Shown here: positions 5,672 to 6,579 of the stretch, one piece after another
Position numbering within the stretch: position 1 is the first letter of the stretch
How the letters are laid out: each line of letters begins with the position of its first letter
DNA from: an uncultured Lachnobacterium sp.
GTDB taxonomy: Bacteria; Bacillota; Clostridia; Lachnospirales; Lachnospiraceae
NCBI GenBank assembly: GCA_900549895.1
Contig: URQG01000109.1
Coordinates: forward strand, 1-6,579
DNA length: 6,579 nt
Direction: 5' to 3'
The notes under the pieces: model-generated
What the model saw: only the letters and a program-made list of their open reading frames with translations
Databases searched by the model: none
Told to the model about the DNA's origin: nothing
Made by a program: the position numbers and the translations under genes

Positions 5672-6549
5672 ATGAAGACGATTGACAACGATATTAAGGC
5701 AGGCGAATTCAAGCAGGCGTATCTGCTGTATGGCGAGGAGCAGTATCTGATCCGCCAGTATCGTGATAAATTGAAAAAAGCGATGGTTGCAGAGGATGAC
5801 ACGATGAATTTCTCTGCCTTTGAAGGTGCGGATATTAACCAGAAGGAAATCATCGATCTGGCGGAGACACTGCCTTTCTTTGCGGACCGCAGAGTGATCC
5901 TGATCGAGGAGAGCGGGCTTTTTAAGAAGAGCGCGGAAGAACTTGCCGATTATATGGCGTCTGTGCCGGAATCCACATATTTTATCTTTGTCGAGAAGGA
6001 CGTCGATAAGAAGACGAAGATGTACAAGGCGGTCAACAAGATCGGAAGCGCTGTGGAATTTGTCAGACAGACCGATGAAACTCTGATGCGCTGGGTGAAC
6101 GGACGTATCCGCAGGAACGGAAAAAATATTACGGGAGATGCCTATGCGCTTTTTATCCGAAAGACAGGAAATGATATGGAGAATATCGACCGGGAACTGG
6201 AGAAGCTTCTCTGCTACACGCTGGAGAAAGAATTCATCGACGTAAATGATGTTGAGGCGATCACAACGGAGCAGACAGAGAACAAAATTTTTGACATGGT
6301 GGATGCGGTGGCTGCTCATCAGCAGAAAAAGGCGCTTGATCTCTATTATGATCTGCTGGCGCTCAAGGAGGCGCCGATGCGCATCCTCTATCTGATCACA
6401 AATCAGTTTCAGCGACTGATGGTCGTGAAGGCGATGACAAATCAGGGATTTTCCAACCGTGACATTGCGCCGAAGGCGGGATGTCCGGAGTGGGCGGTCA
6501 AGAAGTATCAGGCGCAGTGCCGCGCGTTTCACATGGAGCAGTTGAAGAA
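5672..6549 (+). CDS. holA: DNA polymerase III subunit delta, 3' end missing
   Basis: Clamp-loader subunit that opens the beta sliding clamp during replication. The genomic part covers 292 full codons; family members are usually about 320-345 residues, so the last tens of residues are missing because the contig stops. Visible family features are the opening AYLLYGEEQYLI (16-27), LPFFADRRVILIEES (67-81), GNDMENIDRELEKL (166-179), KIFDMVDAVA (205-214) and the following helical region with APMRILYLITNQFQRLM, as in the collar domain of delta subunits. The ATG at 5672 is preceded by a modest AAGGACGG (5655-5662). The frame stays open to the window end, but its last residues (CLLYTSDAA) are translated adapter sequence and must be excluded. 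In many Firmicutes holA follows comEC and precedes rpsT; here the upstream neighbour is the transporter operon. Confidence 0.93.
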
Positions 6550-6579
6550 CTGTCTCTTATACACATCTGACGCTGCCGA
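6550..6579 (+). other. Nextera transposase adapter sequence (artefact)
   Basis: CTGTCTCTTATACACATCT (6550-6568) is the 19-base Tn5 mosaic end used in Nextera libraries, and GACGCTGCCGA (6569-6579) is the start of the Nextera read-1 adapter read-through. The 30 bases are library adapter carried into the assembly, not genome. Base 6550 (C) could by chance also be genomic. Confidence 0.97.

Noticed and set aside
5603..6532. A 309-codon open frame on the minus strand opposite holA
   Set aside because: It is fully antisense to a clear holA frame, has an L/R/H/I-biased composition with no recognisable motif, and runs through the holA promoter. It is a shadow of the coding strand.
1..6579. CRISPR array, tRNA or rRNA genes, insertion sequence or prophage elements
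   Set aside because: No regularly spaced identical repeats, cloverleaf-like segments, transposase or integrase frames, or target-site duplications are visible. The Tn5 end at the right edge is library adapter, not a native element.

Overview
The window looks like a contig-end fragment of a Firmicute genome, most likely a gut-type member of the Lachnospiraceae/Clostridia. Grounds: moderate GC content, strong AGGAGG-type ribosome binding sites, sigma-A-type promoters (TTTACA/TATAAT), U-tailed intrinsic terminators, a purA of the form I associate with this group, and a GldA / fused GldF-GldG / DUF4340 transporter operon that I recall as common there. This placement is from memory of families, not from a search.

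Layout, all genes on the + strand. (1) 1-1473: purA (adenylosuccinate synthase) as a single-gene unit. It has a near-consensus promoter (10-38), a strong hairpin at the very 5' end of the predicted transcript (48-80), a small inverted repeat (82-97), and a good terminator (1438-1473). (2) 1474-1676: a regulatory-looking intergenic region with a GC-rich imperfect palindrome (1505-1548), four TTAACA-like direct repeats (1553-1588) reminiscent of OmpR/PhoB-family operator boxes, a promoter (1582-1611), a small leader hairpin, and a strong RBS that fixes a TTG start. (3) 1677-5362: a tightly coupled three-gene operon. It encodes an ABC ATPase (GldA/DrrA type), a 722-residue ABC-2 permease fused to a GldG-like extracytoplasmic domain, and a short membrane-anchored DUF4340 protein. 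The junctions are a 1-base overlap and a 0-base gap. Together they should form one envelope ABC complex: the ATPase drives the permease, and the large outer domains of the second and third proteins handle an unknown substrate or partner. (4) 5363-5671: no intact gene. It holds the start-less C-terminal reading frame of a lost gene (5395-5499), a terminator (5514-5550) and the promoter for the next gene (5608-5636). (5) 5672-6549: holA (DNA polymerase III delta), cut off by the contig end.

The last 30 bases (6550-6579) are not genomic. They match the Nextera transposase mosaic end plus adapter, so the apparent holA C-terminus is a sequencing artefact. The most biologically open item is the GldA/GldFG/DUF4340 operon in a group not known to glide, with its upstream repeat array; purA's altered substrate-loop residues and 5'-terminal hairpin are also worth checking.
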